A stretch of 34,449 nt of DNA, taken from Novosphingobium sp. (GTDB taxonomy: Bacteria; Pseudomonadota; Alphaproteobacteria; Sphingomonadales; Sphingomonadaceae). Position numbers and translations under genes: made by a program. Below are positions 6,674-15,729 of this stretch, piece by piece. The notes under the pieces were generated by a model. The model was not told the origin of the DNA. It saw only the letters and a program-made list of their open reading frames with translations, and did no database searches. Location of the stretch: NCBI RefSeq assembly GCF_024642085.1, contig NZ_JAHEBV010000022.1, positions 1-34,449 on the forward strand. Reading direction: 5' to 3'. The first letter of the stretch is position 1, and every line of letters begins with the position of its first letter.

Positions 6674-9426
6674 GAAGCGGCGTCCATGCCCGCCACGACC
6701 TGATCGCAGCGTGAACACAGCGCGCCGTCCTCGGTCACTTCAGGCAGATGCCGCCAGCAGCGGCCGCACTTGTGGTTGGTGGTGCGGCTTATTGCCAGCG
6801 CGTCACCCCGGGTGACCGATGATACGATGAACAGTTCGGCCAGATCGACATCGCTGGCATCGCCGGCATAGGTCACCGCCGCTTCAAGGCTCGATCCGAT
6901 TACCTTGTCCCGCCGCAGGGGTTCGATCTGCTCGTTGACGGCCGCGCGCGCGGCGCGCAGCGCTTCCCATTTCGCCAGGTCGACCTTGGCATCAACGAAG
7001 ATGCTGGGCCACTCCAGCAGGTGGACGCTGCCTTCGCCGGGATGGCGGGTTCCCCACACTTCCTCGGCGGTGTACACCAGCACCGGCGCGGCCCAGCGGA
7101 CCAGCGCATGGAACAGCGTGTCGAGCACCGTGCGATAGGCCATGCGTTTGGGATCGTCCGCCGCGTCGCAATAGAGGCTGTCCTTGCGCACGTCGAAGAA
7201 GAAGGCCGACAAATCCTCGTTGCAGAAATCGGTCAGGGTGCGCACGTAAGTGTTGAAATCGTAGGTATCGACCGCTTCACGCAAAGTCGCATCCATCCGC
7301 GCCAGCAGCGCCAGAATGTAGCGCTCCAGCTCGGGCATGGCCTCCACCGGCACACGCTCAGCCTCGCTGAACCCGTCCAGCGCGCCGAGCAGATAGCGGA
7401 AGGTGTTGCGCAGCTTGCGGTACTGGTCGGACACGCCTTTGAGGATTTCATCGCCGATGCGGTGATCCTCGGTGAAATCGACCGACAGCGCCCACAGCCG
7501 GATGATGTCCGCGCCGTAGGTTTCCATGACCTTGATCGGGTCGATGGTGTTGCCCAGCGACTTGGACATCTTCATGCCCTTGGCGTCCATGGTGAAGCCG
7601 TGGGTGAGGATCCGGTCATAGGGCGCGCGGCCGCGCGTGGCGCAGCTTTCCAGCAGGCTCGACTGGAACCAGCCGCGGTGCTGGTCGCTGCCTTCGACAT
7701 AGATGTCGGCCGGCCATGACAGGTCGGGCCAGCGCCCGCTGTCCAGCACATAGGCGTGGCTGGTGCCGCTATCGAACCACACGTCGAGAATGTCGGGTAC
7801 GGCCTCCCACTCGTCATGTTCATAGTCATCGCCCAGGAAGCTGTGCGCGGTTTCCGGCGTCCAGGCGTCGATGCCCTGTTCCTTCACCGCGGCGACGATG
7901 CGCGCGTTGACCGCCTCGTCGACCAGGTATTCGCCGGTCTTGCGGCCCACAAACAGCGTGATCGGCACGCCCCACGCGCGCTGGCGGCTTAGCACCCAAT
8001 CGGGCCGCCCGGCCACCATCGAACCGATACGGTTGCGGCCCTTGTCGGGGGTGAACTGTACGCGCTCGATTTCGCTGGTCGCGGTTTCGCGCAGCGTGCG
8101 CCCGTCGGCGAGCGGCTTGTCCATCGGCACGAACCACTGCGGGGTGCAGCGGTAGATCACCTTGGCTTTGGAGCGCCACGAGTGCGGGTAGGAATGCTTG
8201 TAGTCCGCGCTCGCCGCCAGCAGACAGCCCGTCTCGCGCAGGTCCGCACAGATCGGCCCGTCGGGGGCATTGAACTTCGGGTTGATGACCGAGCCTTGCC
8301 CGCCGAGCCAGACCCAGTCCTCACGGTACTTGCCATCGCCTTCGACCGCGAACTTCGGGTTCAGTCCGTGCGCCTTGCACAGCTCGAAGTCGTCCTCGCC
8401 GTGGTCGGGGGCCATGTGGACGAGGCCCGTGCCGCTGTCGGTGGTGACAAAATCGCCAGGGAGCATCGGACGCGGTTCGGCAAAGAACCCGTCGAGGTGG
8501 TGCATCGGGTGGCGGGCGTACGCGCGAAGAAACGACCCGTCTCTTACAGCTTCCTCACTCTCGATGACGAGGTTTGTGCGCTTAGCAAAATCGCCTAGCA
8601 GCTTGTTTGCGACCACAAATCGGCCGGCAGAAGTTGAGATATGTGAATAGTCAACGTCTGGCCCATAAGCCAACGCTTGATTGACGGGAATCGTCCAAGG
8701 TGTGGTCGTCCAAATTACGGCCTTTGCTCCAACCAGATGCTTCGCGTTCGGCGACTCAACAATCTCAAACGCCACATCGATCTGCGTCGAGACCACATCC
8801 TCGTACTCGACCTCAGCCTCGGCCAGCGCGGTTTTCTCCACTGGCGACCACATCACCGGCTTGGCTCCGCGGTACAATTGCCCGCTGGTGGCAAACTTTA
8901 GCAGTTCGGCAACGATCGTCGCCTCGCTTTCGGGCTGCATGGTCAGGTAGGGGTTGTCCCAGTCGGCCATCACGCCGAGCCGCTTCAATTGTTCGCGCTG
9001 CACGTCGACCCAGTGCTGGGCATAGGCGCGGCATTCGGCGCGGAATTCGAGCAAGGGCACTTCGTCCTTGTCGAGCTTCTTCTTGCGGTACTGCTCCTCG
9101 ACCTTCCATTCGATCGGCAGGCCGTGGCAATCCCAGCCCGGCACATAGGGCGCGTTCTTGCCCAGCAGGTTCTGCGTGCGGCAGACCATGTCCTTGATCG
9201 TGTGGTTCAGCGCGTGGCCGATGTGCATGTCGCCGTTCGCGTACGGAGGGCCATCATGGTACATGAAGGTTTCGCGGCCGCGGCGGGCATCGCGCAGCTG
9301 TTCGTACAGCTTTTCGGCTTCCCAGCGCGCGGCAATGATCGGCTCCTTTTGGGGCAGGCCGGCTTTCATCGGGAAGTCTGTCTTCGGCAGGAAGACGGTG
9401 TCTCTGTAATCGCGCTGTTCAGTCAT
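6670..9426 (-). CDS. ileS: Isoleucyl-tRNA synthetase
   Basis: 918 residues, the normal length for bacterial IleRS. The class I motifs are HIGH (68-71) and KMSKS (about 620). The CP1 editing insert lies near 200-400 and includes the WTTTPWTIP motif. The C-terminal zinc finger has cysteines at 887, 890, 904 and 907. The enzyme charges tRNA-Ile and edits mischarged valine. It is the long-tail-less bacterial type with a zinc finger. The stretch coding for about residues 205-300 (8530-8810) uses codons that are rare elsewhere in the gene and is AT-richer; the reading frame stays intact. It lies 35 bases after the phosphodiesterase gene and overlaps lspA. Confidence 0.98.
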   Translation of the reverse strand: MTEQRDYRDTVFLPKTDFPMKAGLPQKEPIIAARWEAEKLYEQLRDARRGRETFMYHDGPPYANGDMHIGHALNHTIKDMVCRTQNLLGKNAPYVPGWDCHGLPIEWKVEEQYRKKKLDKDEVPLLEFRAECRAYAQHWVDVQREQLKRLGVMADWDNPYLTMQPESEATIVAELLKFATSGQLYRGAKPVMWSPVEKTALAEAEVEYEDVVSTQIDVAFEIVESPNAKHLVGAKAVIWTTTPWTIPVNQALAYGPDVDYSHISTSAGRFVVANKLLGDFAKRTNLVIESEEAVRDGSFLRAYARHPMHHLDGFFAEPRPMLPGDFVTTDSGTGLVHMAPDHGEDDFELCKAHGLNPKFAVEGDGKYREDWVWLGGQGSVINPKFNAPDGPICADLRETGCLLAASADYKHSYPHSWRSKAKVIYRCTPQWFVPMDKPLADGRTLRETATSEIERVQFTPDKGRNRIGSMVAGRPDWVLSRQRAWGVPITLFVGRKTGEYLVDEAVNARIVAAVKEQGIDAWTPETAHSFLGDDYEHDEWEAVPDILDVWFDSGTSHAYVLDSGRWPDLSWPADIYVEGSDQHRGWFQSSLLESCATRGRAPYDRILTHGFTMDAKGMKMSKSLGNTIDPIKVMETYGADIIRLWALSVDFTEDHRIGDEILKGVSDQYRKLRNTFRYLLGALDGFSEAERVPVEAMPELERYILALLARMDATLREAVDTYDFNTYVRTLTDFCNEDLSAFFFDVRKDSLYCDAADDPKRMAYRTVLDTLFHALVRWAAPVLVYTAEEVWGTRHPGEGSVHLLEWPSIFVDAKVDLAKWEALRAARAAVNEQIEPLRRDKVIGSSLEAAVTYAGDASDVDLAELFIVSSVTRGDALAISRTTNHKCGRCWRHLPEVTEDGALCSRCDQVVAGMDAAS

Positions 9427-9461
9427 GGCGGGCGGGCCTTAGCCGGGGGCGCGGCATTGCG

Positions 9462-10505
9462 CTAGTCCCGCGCCTTGCGGCGGCGTTCGATCTCGCGCAG
9501 CAGTTCGGCCTGTTCCACCGGGTTGCGCTTGTTCAGCGCCGGATGCAGCGCGGGGCCAATGGCATAGATATCATCAACCCAGACGAAGCCGTTGAAGCCC
9601 ACCGGGATGTCGCCAATCTGTTCGGGCAGGTCCAGTCCCATCGGCTTGTGCGCACCGGTCGGGCCGATCAGCAGCACATGCGCACCGGCCGCTTCCATCC
9701 GTGCAATCAGGCGATTGGGCCAGCCTGCGAAAAGGAATTGCCGGTTGAGCGGGATTGCGATGGTGCCGTTTTGGCATGTGGCGGGGGTCAGCCCAAGCCA
9801 GCCTTGGGACAGATAGGACCGGGTGCAGGCTTCGACCGCGTCGTCGCTATAAGACCAGACCTTGGGCCAGGCTGCGCGGATTGGCGCAAGAATTGTCGCA
9901 GGACCCGAAAATCCGTCGCGCCGTTCGGCCGGATCGCGTCCCGCCGCTTTGAGCGCGGCGACCAGTCTTTCGCCCAGCACGGGATCCGTCCCGCGTAGGT
10001 TGTAGAGCAGTGCAGTCTGCGGAGCGGCAGCCAGGGCCTCGTCCAGGGTCGGAATCAGCGCCTTTCCCTTGCCCCGCAGCGGAAACGTCTTACCCCCGTC
10101 AGCGCTGTAGCCGTAACCCGCGTCAAGTGCCTTGAGCCTGGCCAGTGTCGCGGCGGTAATCTTGCCGGTGCCATCAGTCCGGCAGCCGAGGTCTTCATCG
10201 TGAAACAGCACGAGCTGCCCGTCCGCGCTTTGTGCAACGTCGATCTCGATCATCTGCGCGCCAAGCCGCTGCGCCTGATAAAGCGAAGGGGCAGTATTTT
10301 CGATCAGATCAGTCACTGGCTGCTCGATCAAGGTTGCTGTGCAAGCCGTCGCGGCGGAATTGGCCCGACCAAACTGCTGCATCACGCCGCGATGGGCAAT
10401 CAGCTTGACCCCGCCGCGCGGTGTCGGGGCAAGCCAGCTGGCATTGAATACGGTCATCGCCAGAAAGGAGAAAGCCAGCACTTGCGCTGCACGCCTGGCC
10501 CACAT
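9462..10505 (-). CDS. Membrane-anchored glycerophosphodiester phosphodiesterase-like protein
   Basis: 347 residues. One N-terminal hydrophobic segment (about 5-25) places the rest in the periplasm. Catalytic residues of the GDPD TIM-barrel family are visible: His-Arg in IAHRG (38-39), Glu in IENT (69), Glu and Asp in MIEIDV (87, 89) and His in FHDED (102). Typical members hydrolyse glycerophosphodiesters to glycerol-3-phosphate and an alcohol. Two oddities stand out: about 20 extra residues between HRG and ENT, and four cysteines that could form two disulfides. The start is ATG at 10505, two bases after the ribF stop; a GTG at 10511 overlapping that stop is equally possible. Its substrate is unknown. 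Confidence 0.82.
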   Translation of the reverse strand: MWARRAAQVLAFSFLAMTVFNASWLAPTPRGGVKLIAHRGVMQQFGRANSAATACTATLIEQPVTDLIENTAPSLYQAQRLGAQMIEIDVAQSADGQLVLFHDEDLGCRTDGTGKITAATLARLKALDAGYGYSADGGKTFPLRGKGKALIPTLDEALAAAPQTALLYNLRGTDPVLGERLVAALKAAGRDPAERRDGFSGPATILAPIRAAWPKVWSYSDDAVEACTRSYLSQGWLGLTPATCQNGTIAIPLNRQFLFAGWPNRLIARMEAAGAHVLLIGPTGAHKPMGLDLPEQIGDIPVGFNGFVWVDDIYAIGPALHPALNKRNPVEQAELLREIERRRKARD

Positions 10506-10507
10506 CT

Positions 10508-11434
10508 TCACGCCAACAGCGCCCGGGCCTGTGCGCAATCGGCATCGATTTGTGTGACCAGTTCATCGATTCCGGTAAACTTTGCCTCACCCCGCAGGAA
10601 GTGGTGCAAGGCAACATCGATCTGCTGGCCGTAAAGATCGCCCGCAAAATCGAAGAAGTGCGGCTCCAGCAGTTCCTTGGGCGGATCGAATTGCGGGCGC
10701 ACTCCCAGATTGGCAGCACCGCACAAGACGCGTCCGTCAGGCAGCGTACCGGTCACCGCATAAACCCCGTAGCGCGGGCGCAGATAGCTATCGAGCGCCA
10801 GGTTGGCGGTGGGATAGCCGATCGTCCGCCCCACCTTGTCGCCGTGCTGCACCGTGCCGCGGATCGTGAAGGGGCGGGTCAGCAGGCGTGCAGCGGTCTG
10901 GCAATCGCCCGCCTTCAATGCATCCCGGATGCGGCTGGAAGATACCACCTCACCGCCTTCGCTGACCGGCCCGACCGCGCGCGATGCGATCCCGCAGGTA
11001 GCGCCCAGATCACGCAGTACCGCTACGTTGCCGCCGCGCCCCTTGCCAAAAGTGAAGTCCTCGCCGGTTACGACGCCCGCTGCACCCAGCCGTTCGCCCA
11101 GCAATGAGACGACAAAGTCCTGCGCCGTGGTCCCCGCCAGATCGGCGTTGAAAGCAAAGACCAGCATGGCATCGGCACCAAAGGCAGCGAACAGGTCCTG
11201 CCGCTGGTCCAGCGTGGTCAGGCGAAACGGCGGGGCATCGGGCGCAAAATGGCGCACCGGATGGGGATCAAAGGTGGCAATGATCGCCGGGCGGCCCTCG
11301 GCCCGCGCCCAGCGCAGCGCTTCGCCCGCCACGGCCTGATGGCCCAGGTGGAACCCATCAAAATTGCCCAGTGCAATCACCGCGCCGCGCAGCGCGCCGG
11401 GCATTGGATCACGGGCATCGAGGCGCGGGATCAT
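10508..11434 (-). CDS. ribF: Bifunctional riboflavin kinase / FMN adenylyltransferase
   Basis: 308 residues. The N-terminal FAD synthetase domain has GNFDGFHLGH (nucleotidyltransferase HxGH-type site) and ends with SSSRIRDAL. The C-terminal riboflavin kinase domain starts at RPFTIRGTVQHGDKVGRTIG and has GYPTANL, RYGVYAV and the conserved Glu in PHFFDFAGDLYGQ. The enzyme converts riboflavin to FMN and then FAD in the cytosol. The start ATG at 11434 shares one base with the dipeptidase stop; a GTG three bases earlier could also serve. ribF is commonly found upstream of ileS-lspA in bacteria; here one extra gene lies between them. I see no FMN riboswitch upstream. Confidence 0.96.
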   Translation of the reverse strand: MIPRLDARDPMPGALRGAVIALGNFDGFHLGHQAVAGEALRWARAEGRPAIIATFDPHPVRHFAPDAPPFRLTTLDQRQDLFAAFGADAMLVFAFNADLAGTTAQDFVVSLLGERLGAAGVVTGEDFTFGKGRGGNVAVLRDLGATCGIASRAVGPVSEGGEVVSSSRIRDALKAGDCQTAARLLTRPFTIRGTVQHGDKVGRTIGYPTANLALDSYLRPRYGVYAVTGTLPDGRVLCGAANLGVRPQFDPPKELLEPHFFDFAGDLYGQQIDVALHHFLRGEAKFTGIDELVTQIDADCAQARALLA

Positions 11435-12609
11435 CACCTGCCTTGCAGCGGTTGCAGCCCGGCGCGGATTACGCGCAGCGCATTCCCGCCCATTACGGCG
11501 CGGATCTCGTCCGGGGTAAAACCGGCATCCAGCAAGGCCTGCGTTACCTGGACCAGCTGGCCGGTATCGAACCGCACCGTGGTCGCGCCGTCAAAGTCAC
11601 TGCCAAGCGCGATGTACTGTACCCCGACCAGGTCCTTTACGTGCTGCATCGCCGTGGCGATGGCGCGCGGATCGGTGTCGCAGACTGCACCTTCCCAATA
11701 GCCGATGCCGATAACGCCTTGTGTACGGGCAACGCCCTTCACCTCCTCGTCGGTCAGGTTTCGGTTGACCTTGCAGGTGGCTTGAACCCCGCCGTGGCTG
11801 GATACGACTGGCCGGCGTGCGGCTGCCAGGATGTCGGCAACGCAGGCGTGGCTGCAATGGGCGATGTCGACAATCATCCCCTTGGCTTCCATCGCGGCCA
11901 TGACCTGACGGCCCAGCGGAGTCATTCCTCCTTTCCGGAGCCCGTGCATCGATCCGGCCAGTTCATTGTCAAAAAAGTGCGCGAGCGACGCCATGCGGAA
12001 ACCCGCAGCATAAAGCGTGTCGAGATTTTCCACCTTGCCTTCAAGATCCTGCAACCCTTCGATGCTAAGCATGGCACCAACAGGCCGACCCTGGATTCGG
12101 CGCTGGCCTTGCAGGCCATCAAGCATGGCGGGCGTCGTCACCTTCGCCAAAGCGCCGCCTGATTGAACCACCGCCCGGTCCAGTTTCGCCGCATGCCACA
12201 GTGAGCGCTCCAGCAGCGAACTCCACGTACGGATCGGCTGTAACTGCGCAATCACCAGCGGTGTGATGTTGTCGGTATCGGCGCCATTTGCGTCATAATT
12301 CTGGCCGCGCGGGGTTTTCGTCACGCTGGAAAAGACCTGGAGCGAAACGTTGCCTTCTTGCAGTCTGCGCAGGTCTTCGTGCCCGCGCGCGGCCGTGCCG
12401 ATAAGGCCGCGCTGCCACATCAGCGTGTCGGAATGCAGATCGACGATCTGCAGACTGGCATGCAGCGCCTTCGCCTCGGCGCTGACCGCGATCAGCGGTT
12501 TGCCGTCGATGCGGTTCATACTGCTTTCCAGGTATGCCGGTGCAAACCCGAAAAACCCGATCGCCGCTACAGCCAGCAGCACCAGCGGGATCCCTAGTTT
12601 CTTTTGCAT
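11434..12609 (-). CDS. Membrane dipeptidase, peptidase family M19
   Basis: 391 residues with an N-terminal signal/anchor segment (about 5-24), so the enzyme is expected in the periplasm or on the membrane. Zinc ligands of the renal-dipeptidase family are present: His59 and Asp61 in DLHSDTL, Glu in LSIEGLQD, His in DIAHCSH and His in VVSSHGG. GSDFDG near the C terminus is also typical. Family members cleave dipeptides, including some with a D-amino acid at the C-terminal position. The gene sits 18 bases after folA and touches ribF, so it is co-transcribed with them. The physiological substrate is not evident; peptidoglycan dipeptide recycling is one possibility. Confidence 0.93.
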   Translation of the reverse strand: MQKKLGIPLVLLAVAAIGFFGFAPAYLESSMNRIDGKPLIAVSAEAKALHASLQIVDLHSDTLMWQRGLIGTAARGHEDLRRLQEGNVSLQVFSSVTKTPRGQNYDANGADTDNITPLVIAQLQPIRTWSSLLERSLWHAAKLDRAVVQSGGALAKVTTPAMLDGLQGQRRIQGRPVGAMLSIEGLQDLEGKVENLDTLYAAGFRMASLAHFFDNELAGSMHGLRKGGMTPLGRQVMAAMEAKGMIVDIAHCSHACVADILAAARRPVVSSHGGVQATCKVNRNLTDEEVKGVARTQGVIGIGYWEGAVCDTDPRAIATAMQHVKDLVGVQYIALGSDFDGATTVRFDTGQLVQVTQALLDAGFTPDEIRAVMGGNALRVIRAGLQPLQGR

Positions 12610-12627
12610 GGCCTGTTGTCGCTCCCC

Positions 12628-13125
12628 TTAAACGGAGGGTTTACGCAGCAGCGTTATGAAATCAAACCCCGGTGCGCGTCCGTCACCCGGATGATGTTCA
12701 CGAAACGTCTCGCTCCACTGGCTGAGGTCAAGCGTTGGAAAGCGGGTATCTCCTGCCGGTTCGGCATGAACCGCCGTCCATTCGATCCGGTCGGCAAGGG
12801 GGAGGAACAGGCGGTAGATTTCGGCTCCGCCGATCACCGCGACGTGGGATGAATTGGCGAGCGCCAAAGCCTCGTCGGGGGATCGCGCAACTTCGGCTCC
12901 GTCTTCGGCCCAAGCCGGGTCGCGGGTCAGGACGATATGGCGGCGGCCGGGCAACAGGCCGGGAAGCGATTCGAACGTCTTGCGGCCCATCACCATAGGC
13001 TTGCCCGCGGTAAGCGCCTTGAAGCGGCGCAGATCGAGCGGCAGGTGCCACGGCATCGTCCCGGCGTTGCCGATAACGCCATTGTCGGCAACCGCTACAA
13101 CCAGATAGACTTCACCCCGCTTCAC
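12628..13125 (-). CDS. folA: Dihydrofolate reductase
   Basis: 165 residues. The usual DHFR features are in order: LVVAVADNGVIGNAGTMPWH with the substrate-loop tryptophan, LPLDLRRFK carrying the catalytic Asp, GKPMVMGRKTFESLP for NADPH binding and VIGGAEIYRLFLP. It reduces dihydrofolate to tetrahydrofolate. The start is GTG at 13125, overlapping the purK stop by 4 bases, with AAGG about eight bases upstream. thyA is not nearby. Placement after purEK links folate supply with purine synthesis, since tetrahydrofolate carries the formyl groups used in the ring. Confidence 0.96.
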   Translation of the reverse strand: MKRGEVYLVVAVADNGVIGNAGTMPWHLPLDLRRFKALTAGKPMVMGRKTFESLPGLLPGRRHIVLTRDPAWAEDGAEVARSPDEALALANSSHVAVIGGAEIYRLFLPLADRIEWTAVHAEPAGDTRFPTLDLSQWSETFREHHPGDGRAPGFDFITLLRKPSV

Positions 13126-14177
13126 CAGCCAAGCCTTGTCACGTGGCCCATTTTGCGTCCTGGCCGGGCTGCAACCTTGCCGTAAAGGTGCAGATGGTTG
13201 GCTGGATCGGCCAGAAGCGTATCCCAGTCTTCAGCAGCATCGCCGATGAGGTTGCGCATTTCAACGTGGGCCGAAGTCAGCGCCGTTGCACCCAGGGGAA
13301 GGCCGCAAATCGCGCGAATGTGGTTCTCGAACTGGCTGGTCAGCGCGCCTTCGACTGTCCAATGGCCCGAATTGTGAACCCGCGGGGCCATTTCGTTGAA
13401 CACCGGGCCAGCATCTGTCGCAAAGAACTCAAGCGTAAGCACGCCGACATAGTCGAGCGCATTGGCGGCCTTGGCGGCCAGATCACGTGCCGCGGAAACC
13501 TGGGCCTGGACTGCTTGGCTGGCAGGTACCACCGAGCGATCAAGAATGCCGACGTTGTGGGTGTTTTCGGCGCTGTCCCAGAACACCACTGCGCCGTCCC
13601 CGCCGCGGCACATAATCACCGAAAACTCAGCAAAAAAGTGGACAAAACCCTCGTATATCAGAGGAATATCGGCGATCCGCACTGCATCGGCATCATGATC
13701 CACCATGATCCGCCATTGGCCTTTCCCGTCATAGCCGTCGCGCCGGGTCTTGAGGATGCCCGGCGATCCGACCTCAATCAGCGCAAGGTCCAGATCCTCG
13801 GCCGTATCGACTAGGTGGAAGGGGGCGGTGGTGCCGCCCAGTTGGGCTACAAAGCGTTTTTCATTGAGCCGATCCTGCGCAACTTCCAGCGCACGCAAAC
13901 CCGGCAAGAGCGGCACGTCGCCCAGCGCTTTCAGCGGTGCGACCGGGACGTTTTCAAATTCGTAAGTGATGACTGCACAGTCGGCGGCAAAGGTGGCCAT
14001 GGCGGCAAGGTCGGTCCAATCGGCGCAGGTGTGCTGGGCGCAGACTTCCGCGGCAATCGAATCGCTTTCTGGTGCAAAAACGTGGCAGCGGTATCCCAGC
14101 CGTGCTGCGGCCATGGCAAGCATCCGGCCCAGCTGGCCGCCGCCCAGGATGCCGACTGTCTCCCCCGGCGCAATCAC
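13122..14177 (-). CDS. purK: N5-carboxyaminoimidazole ribonucleotide synthase
   Basis: 351 residues of the ATP-grasp family. Visible landmarks are GILGGGQLGRMLAMAA at the N terminus, ITYEFENVP, KTRRDGYDGKGQW for ATP binding and FNEMAPRVHNSGHWTVEG in the C-terminal half. It carboxylates aminoimidazole ribonucleotide with ATP and bicarbonate; PurE then rearranges the product. The GTG at 14177 is taken as start: it lies one base after the purE stop with AAAGG at good spacing. A TTG at 14198 would overlap purE by 20 bases. Confidence 0.96.
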   Translation of the reverse strand: MIAPGETVGILGGGQLGRMLAMAAARLGYRCHVFAPESDSIAAEVCAQHTCADWTDLAAMATFAADCAVITYEFENVPVAPLKALGDVPLLPGLRALEVAQDRLNEKRFVAQLGGTTAPFHLVDTAEDLDLALIEVGSPGILKTRRDGYDGKGQWRIMVDHDADAVRIADIPLIYEGFVHFFAEFSVIMCRGGDGAVVFWDSAENTHNVGILDRSVVPASQAVQAQVSAARDLAAKAANALDYVGVLTLEFFATDAGPVFNEMAPRVHNSGHWTVEGALTSQFENHIRAICGLPLGATALTSAHVEMRNLIGDAAEDWDTLLADPANHLHLYGKVAARPGRKMGHVTRLGW

Positions 14178-14178
14178 G

Positions 14179-14658
14179 TCACGCTGGCCTTTCCGCAACG
14201 CCGTCAGTCTGCGCGGCTCGGAATGCTTTGAGCCGCTTGGCCAGGGCCGGATCGCCGGTCGCCAGAATTGCGGCCGCTAGCAGACCGGCGTTGGTTGCAC
14301 CTGCTTCACCGATAGCCAGTGTGCCAACCGGGATTCCGGCCGGCATCTGGACAATAGAAAGCAGACTGTCCTGCCCGCTGAGTGCCTTGGACTGAACTGG
14401 CACGCCCAGGACTGGCAAGTGCGTCATGCTCGCTACCATGCCCGGCAGATGCGCCGCGCCGCCGGCCCCGGCGATGATCACCTTGAAACCGGCGTCGGCG
14501 GCGCCTTGTGCAAAGTCAATCAGCCGATGAGGGGTGCGATGGGCCGACACAATCCGGGTGTCGTGCGCTACGCCAAGCTTGTCGAGTGCATCGGCGGCGC
14601 ATTTCATCGTAGCCCAGTCAGACTGGCTGCCCATTACGATGGCGACCGGCGCGCCCAT
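14179..14658 (-). CDS. purE: N5-carboxyaminoimidazole ribonucleotide mutase
   Basis: 159 residues, the size of class I PurE. Motifs are [11 protein letters not shown] at the N terminus (phosphate binding), [11 protein letters not shown] with the catalytic His, [17 protein letters not shown] and a C-terminal [19 protein letters not shown]. It moves the carboxyl group from N5 to C4 to form CAIR. The ATG at 14658 lies one base after the gpmA stop; the longer open frame reaching 14811 is inside gpmA and has no homology. purE and purK are adjacent as in most bacteria. Confidence 0.97.
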   Translation of the reverse strand: MGAPVAIVMGSQSDWATMKCAADALDKLGVAHDTRIVSAHRTPHRLIDFAQGAADAGFKVIIAGAGGAAHLPGMVASMTHLPVLGVPVQSKALSGQDSLLSIVQMPAGIPVGTLAIGEAGATNAGLLAAAILATGDPALAKRLKAFRAAQTDGVAERPA

Positions 14659-14659
14659 T

Positions 14660-15346
14660 TCAGCGATCCGCCAGATAATAGCGTTCGCTGGCGATAATCG
14701 CAGCGTCGAGTTCGTACACAATCGGCTGGCCCGTAGGGATTTCAAGGCTGGTGATTTCGTCGTCTGAGATCCCGGAAAGGTGCTTGACCAGCGCGCGAAG
14801 CGAGTTTCCATGGGCAGCGATTATCACTGTCTCTCCGGCCCGAAGCTGCGGTACAATCGCGTTTTCGTAATAGGGCAGAACCCGAGCGATGGTATCCTTG
14901 AGGCTTTCGGTGCCGGGGACTGCAATTCCTGCATACCGTACATCGGCGGCCAGATCGAACTGGCTCCCTGGCTCCTGCGGCGGAGGAGGGATATCGAAAC
15001 TGCGGCGCCAGATCTTGACCTGTTCTTCGCCGTGGAGAGCTGCCGTTTCCGCCTTGTTGAGCCCGGTCAGACCGCCATAATGCCGCTCATTCAGGCGCCA
15101 ATCCTTTGTTTCGGGGATCCACAGGCGTCCCGCGACCTCAAGCGCCAGATGCAGCGTTCGGATGGCTCGGGTCTGCACACTGGTAAAGGCGACGGTAGGC
15201 AGCATTCCCTTGTCGGCAAGCAAAGCACCTGCGGCGCGTGCTTCGTCCTCACCCTTTTTGGTCAAGTCGACATCCCACCAGCCGGTAAAGCGATTTTCCA
15301 GATTCCACTGGCTTTGTCCGTGGCGCACAAGAATCAAACGCGGCAT
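14660..15346 (-). CDS. gpmA: 2,3-bisphosphoglycerate-dependent phosphoglycerate mutase
   Basis: 228 residues. The phosphohistidine motif is [15 protein letters not shown] (His9). [40 protein letters not shown] and [16 protein letters not shown] with the second catalytic His follow in the family order. It interconverts 3- and 2-phosphoglycerate in glycolysis and gluconeogenesis. GGGAG lies six bases before the ATG at 15346. The gene leads directly into purE and follows a small charged reading frame by 31 bases. Confidence 0.97.
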   Translation of the reverse strand: MPRLILVRHGQSQWNLENRFTGWWDVDLTKKGEDEARAAGALLADKGMLPTVAFTSVQTRAIRTLHLALEVAGRLWIPETKDWRLNERHYGGLTGLNKAETAALHGEEQVKIWRRSFDIPPPPQEPGSQFDLAADVRYAGIAVPGTESLKDTIARVLPYYENAIVPQLRAGETVIIAAHGNSLRALVKHLSGISDDEITSLEIPTGQPIVYELDAAIIASERYYLADR

Positions 15347-15377
15347 TTTTGCTCCCGACTTTGTCCCTTGCCCGCGC

Positions 15378-15524
15378 CTAGCCGCTCGATTCGTCTTTGG
15401 GAAGCGGGGCTTCGTCCAATTCGCGCGCCTGTTCCTTGCGGCGGCGCAAGTTCTCGCGCAGCTTGGCGGCCAGCCGCTCGTCGCGGGTGGTCTTGCGACC
15501 TTGAGGGGCTGGGTCTTCATTCAT
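15378..15524 (-). CDS. Small highly charged hypothetical protein
   Basis: 48 residues starting [20 protein letters not shown], rich in Arg, Lys and Glu with no hydrophobic segment. The central part (about residues 14-40) should form a charged amphipathic helix. I do not recognise a named family, though short proteins of this kind are often annotated upstream of gpmA in sphingomonads. It is the first frame of the long minus-strand unit, 31 bases before gpmA. The ribosome site is weak. The evidence is location, a clean frame and protein-like composition. Confidence 0.55.
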   Translation of the reverse strand: MNEDPAPQGRKTTRDERLAAKLRENLRRRKEQARELDEAPLPKDESSG

Positions 15525-15635
15525 CGGCAATTTCTGGGCGCTATCAGGGTTCGGCTTGACAAAGCAAGGGGCCACAGCCAATAGCGCGCCCCTGCCCGAC
15601 CGGCCCTGCCGGCGCGGCGATTCATGGAATGGTGT

Positions 15636-15710
<75 letters not shown>

Positions 15711-15729
15711 TTCCAGACTCTGTTCAGGT

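Noticed and set aside
7021..7719. A 232-codon open frame on the plus strand opposite ileS
   Set aside because: Antisense shadow of ileS with no family resemblance.
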